A stretch of 7,187 nt of DNA. It comes from Pseudomonadota bacterium (lineage in GTDB: Bacteria; Pseudomonadota; Gammaproteobacteria; Xanthomonadales; Xanthomonadaceae). The position numbers were made by a program, and so were the translations under genes. Positions 6,088 through 7,187 of this stretch are shown here, one piece after another. The notes beneath the pieces were generated by a model that saw nothing but the letters and a program-made list of their open reading frames with translations, ran no database searches and had not been told where the DNA came from. Each line of letters starts with the position of its first letter. Position 1 is the first letter of the stretch. Where the stretch lies: NCBI GenBank assembly GCA_023386795.1, contig JAEWJB010000086.1, positions 1 through 7,187 on the forward strand, read 5' to 3'.

Positions 6088-6999
6088 ATGGTGAACGTTC
6101 GCGATTATTGGGACCTGACCAAGCCGAAGGTGGTGGCGCTGATCGTGTTCACCGCCCTGGTGGGCATGTGCCTGGCGATTCCGGGCATGCCGACGGCCGA
6201 GCAGGTACGCGCGGGTGTGCTGGGCTTCATCGGCATCTGGCTGGCGGCCTCGGCCGCGGCGGCGATCAACCAGCTGCTGGATGCGCAGATCGACGCGCAG
6301 ATGGCGCGCACGTCGTGGCGGCCGCTGGTGGTGGGCAAGGTGAAGCCGGCACAGGTGCTGGTGTTCGCCGGCATCCTGACGCTGATCTCGATGGCGATCC
6401 TGGTGCTCTGGGTCAACGTGATCACGGCGGTGCTGACGTTCGCCTCGCTCATCGGCTATGCGGTGATCTACACGGTGTACCTGAAGCGGGCGACGCCGCA
6501 GAACATCGTGATCGGCGGGCTGGCCGGCGCGGCACCGCCGCTGCTGGGCTGGGCCGCGGTGACGGGCATGGAAGGCCCCTGGGACTGGGGCTATTCGCTG
6601 CTGCTGGTGCTGATCATCTTCCTGTGGACGCCGCCGCACTTCTGGGCGTTGGCGATCTTCCGCCGGGCCGATTACGCGAAGGCATCGATCCCGATGCTGC
6701 CGGTGACGCACGGGGTGGAATACACGCGGCGCCAAATCTTCCTGTACTCGGTGTTGCTGGCAGTGTCCACGCTGCTGCCGGTGGTGTTCGGCATGAGCGG
6801 GGTGCTCTATCTCGGGGGCCTGGTCGTCTTGAACGGGATGTTCATGTGGTACGCGTGGCGAATCCAGTCGCCGCCGGACGAACTGTTCTCCATGAAGATG
6901 TTCCGTTACTCGATCATCTACCTGATGGCGCTGTTTGCGTTCCTGCTGGTGGATCACTACCTGCTGTTCCTGCTGCCGCCACCTATGGCGGTGCAGTAA
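6088..6999 (+). CDS. cyoE: Protoheme IX farnesyltransferase (heme O synthase)
   Basis: Also called CtaB, this is a UbiA-family membrane prenyltransferase that adds a farnesyl group from farnesyl diphosphate to heme b, giving heme o for CtaA. The 303-residue protein has about nine hydrophobic segments. The first aspartate-rich motif is NQLLDAQIDAQMARTSWRP (61-79) with N61, D65, D69 and R74. The second, in the matching loop of the other half, is RRADYAKASIPMLP (192-205) with D195. Between them lie YLKRATPQNIVIGGLAGAAPPLLGW (131-155) and FLWTPPHFWALAI (178-190), both strong CtaB signatures. The ATG at 6088 is preceded by GGAG at 6076-6079, inside the end of ctaA; a GTG immediately after would serve equally in frame. 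It is the last gene before the terminator. Confidence 0.98.
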   Translation: MVNVRDYWDLTKPKVVALIVFTALVGMCLAIPGMPTAEQVRAGVLGFIGIWLAASAAAAINQLLDAQIDAQMARTSWRPLVVGKVKPAQVLVFAGILTLISMAILVLWVNVITAVLTFASLIGYAVIYTVYLKRATPQNIVIGGLAGAAPPLLGWAAVTGMEGPWDWGYSLLLVLIIFLWTPPHFWALAIFRRADYAKASIPMLPVTHGVEYTRRQIFLYSVLLAVSTLLPVVFGMSGVLYLGGLVVLNGMFMWYAWRIQSPPDELFSMKMFRYSIIYLMALFAFLLVDHYLLFLLPPPMAVQ

Positions 7000-7015
7000 G
7001 AGGTTTTTTTTTGTG

Positions 7016-7046
7016 GGGCGGCCGGTGGCCGCCCTTTCTCTTTTTT
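7016..7046 (+). terminator. Intrinsic terminator after cyoE
   Basis: GGGCGGCC (7016-7023) pairs perfectly with GGCCGCCC (7027-7034) around a GGT loop, followed by TTTCTC and six Ts (7035-7046). It starts 16 bases after the cyoE stop, so it should end the transcript. A run of nine Ts (7004-7012) also precedes the stem. On the opposite strand these become A runs, so the minus-strand stem is followed by As and the site should work mainly for the plus strand. Confidence 0.92.
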
Positions 7047-7120
7047 GCGGTGTGTGCGTTACCGGGTTGGCCTTCGATGTGGATCGGCTCGCGTTGATCT
7101 TGCACGGCTGCGGGGGCGGG

Positions 7121-7160
7121 GCCCTTTCGGGACACGCCGTGAATCCATCCATGGAGGCTC
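7121..7160. repeat. Possible intergenic repeat module flanking the palindrome
   Basis: After the terminator there is no gene. This stretch holds a short CCC-TTTC-GGG hairpin (7122-7131) and the self-complementary TCCATGGA (7148-7155). From memory it resembles intergenic repeat DNA common in Xanthomonas-related genomes, where such modules sit beside GTAG palindromes. One copy in the window cannot prove repetition. Bases 7047-7120 show nothing I can assign. Confidence 0.35.
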
Positions 7161-7184
7161 GTAGGCGACATCCATGTCGCCTAC
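7161..7184. repeat. GTAG-type REP-like palindrome
   Basis: GTAGGCGACAT (7161-7171) and ATGTCGCCTAC (7174-7184) are perfect reverse complements separated by CC. The arm begins with GTAG, the tetranucleotide that marks the SMAG/REP elements of Stenotrophomonas and its relatives, which are mobilised by REP-associated tyrosine transposases. Placement just after an operon terminator is typical for such elements. The window ends three bases later, so a paired second copy may follow. No T tract follows it within the window. Confidence 0.65.
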
Positions 7185-7187
7185 GGT

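Noticed and set aside
5785..7152. 455-codon minus-strand open frame
   Set aside because: It is antisense to ctaA and cyoE and runs through the terminator. No recognisable domain; shadow of GC-rich codon positions.
6983..7171. 62-codon minus-strand ORF across the intergenic region
   Set aside because: It begins inside the GTAG palindrome and passes through the terminator stem and both T runs (read as lysines). Such ORFs arise from intergenic repeats and are often mis-annotated.
7161..7184. Palindrome as a second intrinsic terminator
   Set aside because: No T tract follows within the window, and the terminator at 7016-7046 already serves the operon. A REP-like element explains it better, though the window end prevents a full check.

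Overview
The window is a nearly complete gene cluster for the aa3-type cytochrome c oxidase and its assembly, from a GC-rich gammaproteobacterium. Gene order, protein sequences and a GTAG-type intergenic palindrome at the right end point to the Xanthomonadaceae/Lysobacteraceae (Xanthomonas, Stenotrophomonas, Lysobacter, Luteimonas or a relative). I cannot name the genus from the sequence alone. It reads as core chromosome: no transposase, phage gene, tRNA, rRNA or CRISPR array is visible.

Layout on the + strand: the last 12 codons of what is probably subunit II (ctaC, 1-41); subunit I, ctaD (83-1687); a 46-residue single-span membrane protein overlapping the end of ctaD (1668-1808); the copper chaperone ctaG/cox11 (1805-2395); and subunit III, ctaE (2428-3306). 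A small convergent gene on the - strand (3316-3528) encodes a 70-residue two-span protein of the DUF2909 'twin transmembrane' type. The + strand then continues with a SURF1 assembly factor (3586-4320), a membrane-anchored thioredoxin/SCO-like protein (4334-4909), heme A synthase ctaA (4919-6082) and heme O synthase ctaB/cyoE (6088-6999). A strong intrinsic terminator (7016-7046) ends the cluster, followed by repeat-like intergenic DNA with a perfect 11-bp inverted repeat at 7161-7184.

The genes work together. CtaB farnesylates heme b to heme o, and CtaA oxidises heme o to heme a. SURF1 helps heme a enter subunit I, and CtaG supplies CuB to subunit I. The SCO-like protein may act on periplasmic copper or thiols. 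CtaC, CtaD and CtaE form the oxidase core. Most + strand genes are tightly packed or overlap, which implies translational coupling. The exception is the ctaE-SURF1 junction, where the minus-strand gene interrupts the run.

I did not find a clearly new system. The most noteworthy points are the two unassigned or small proteins (46 aa and the SCO-like protein), two very short ORFs tiled by ATGA/GTGA overlaps at gene junctions, the convergent hairpin after ctaE, and the terminal palindrome.
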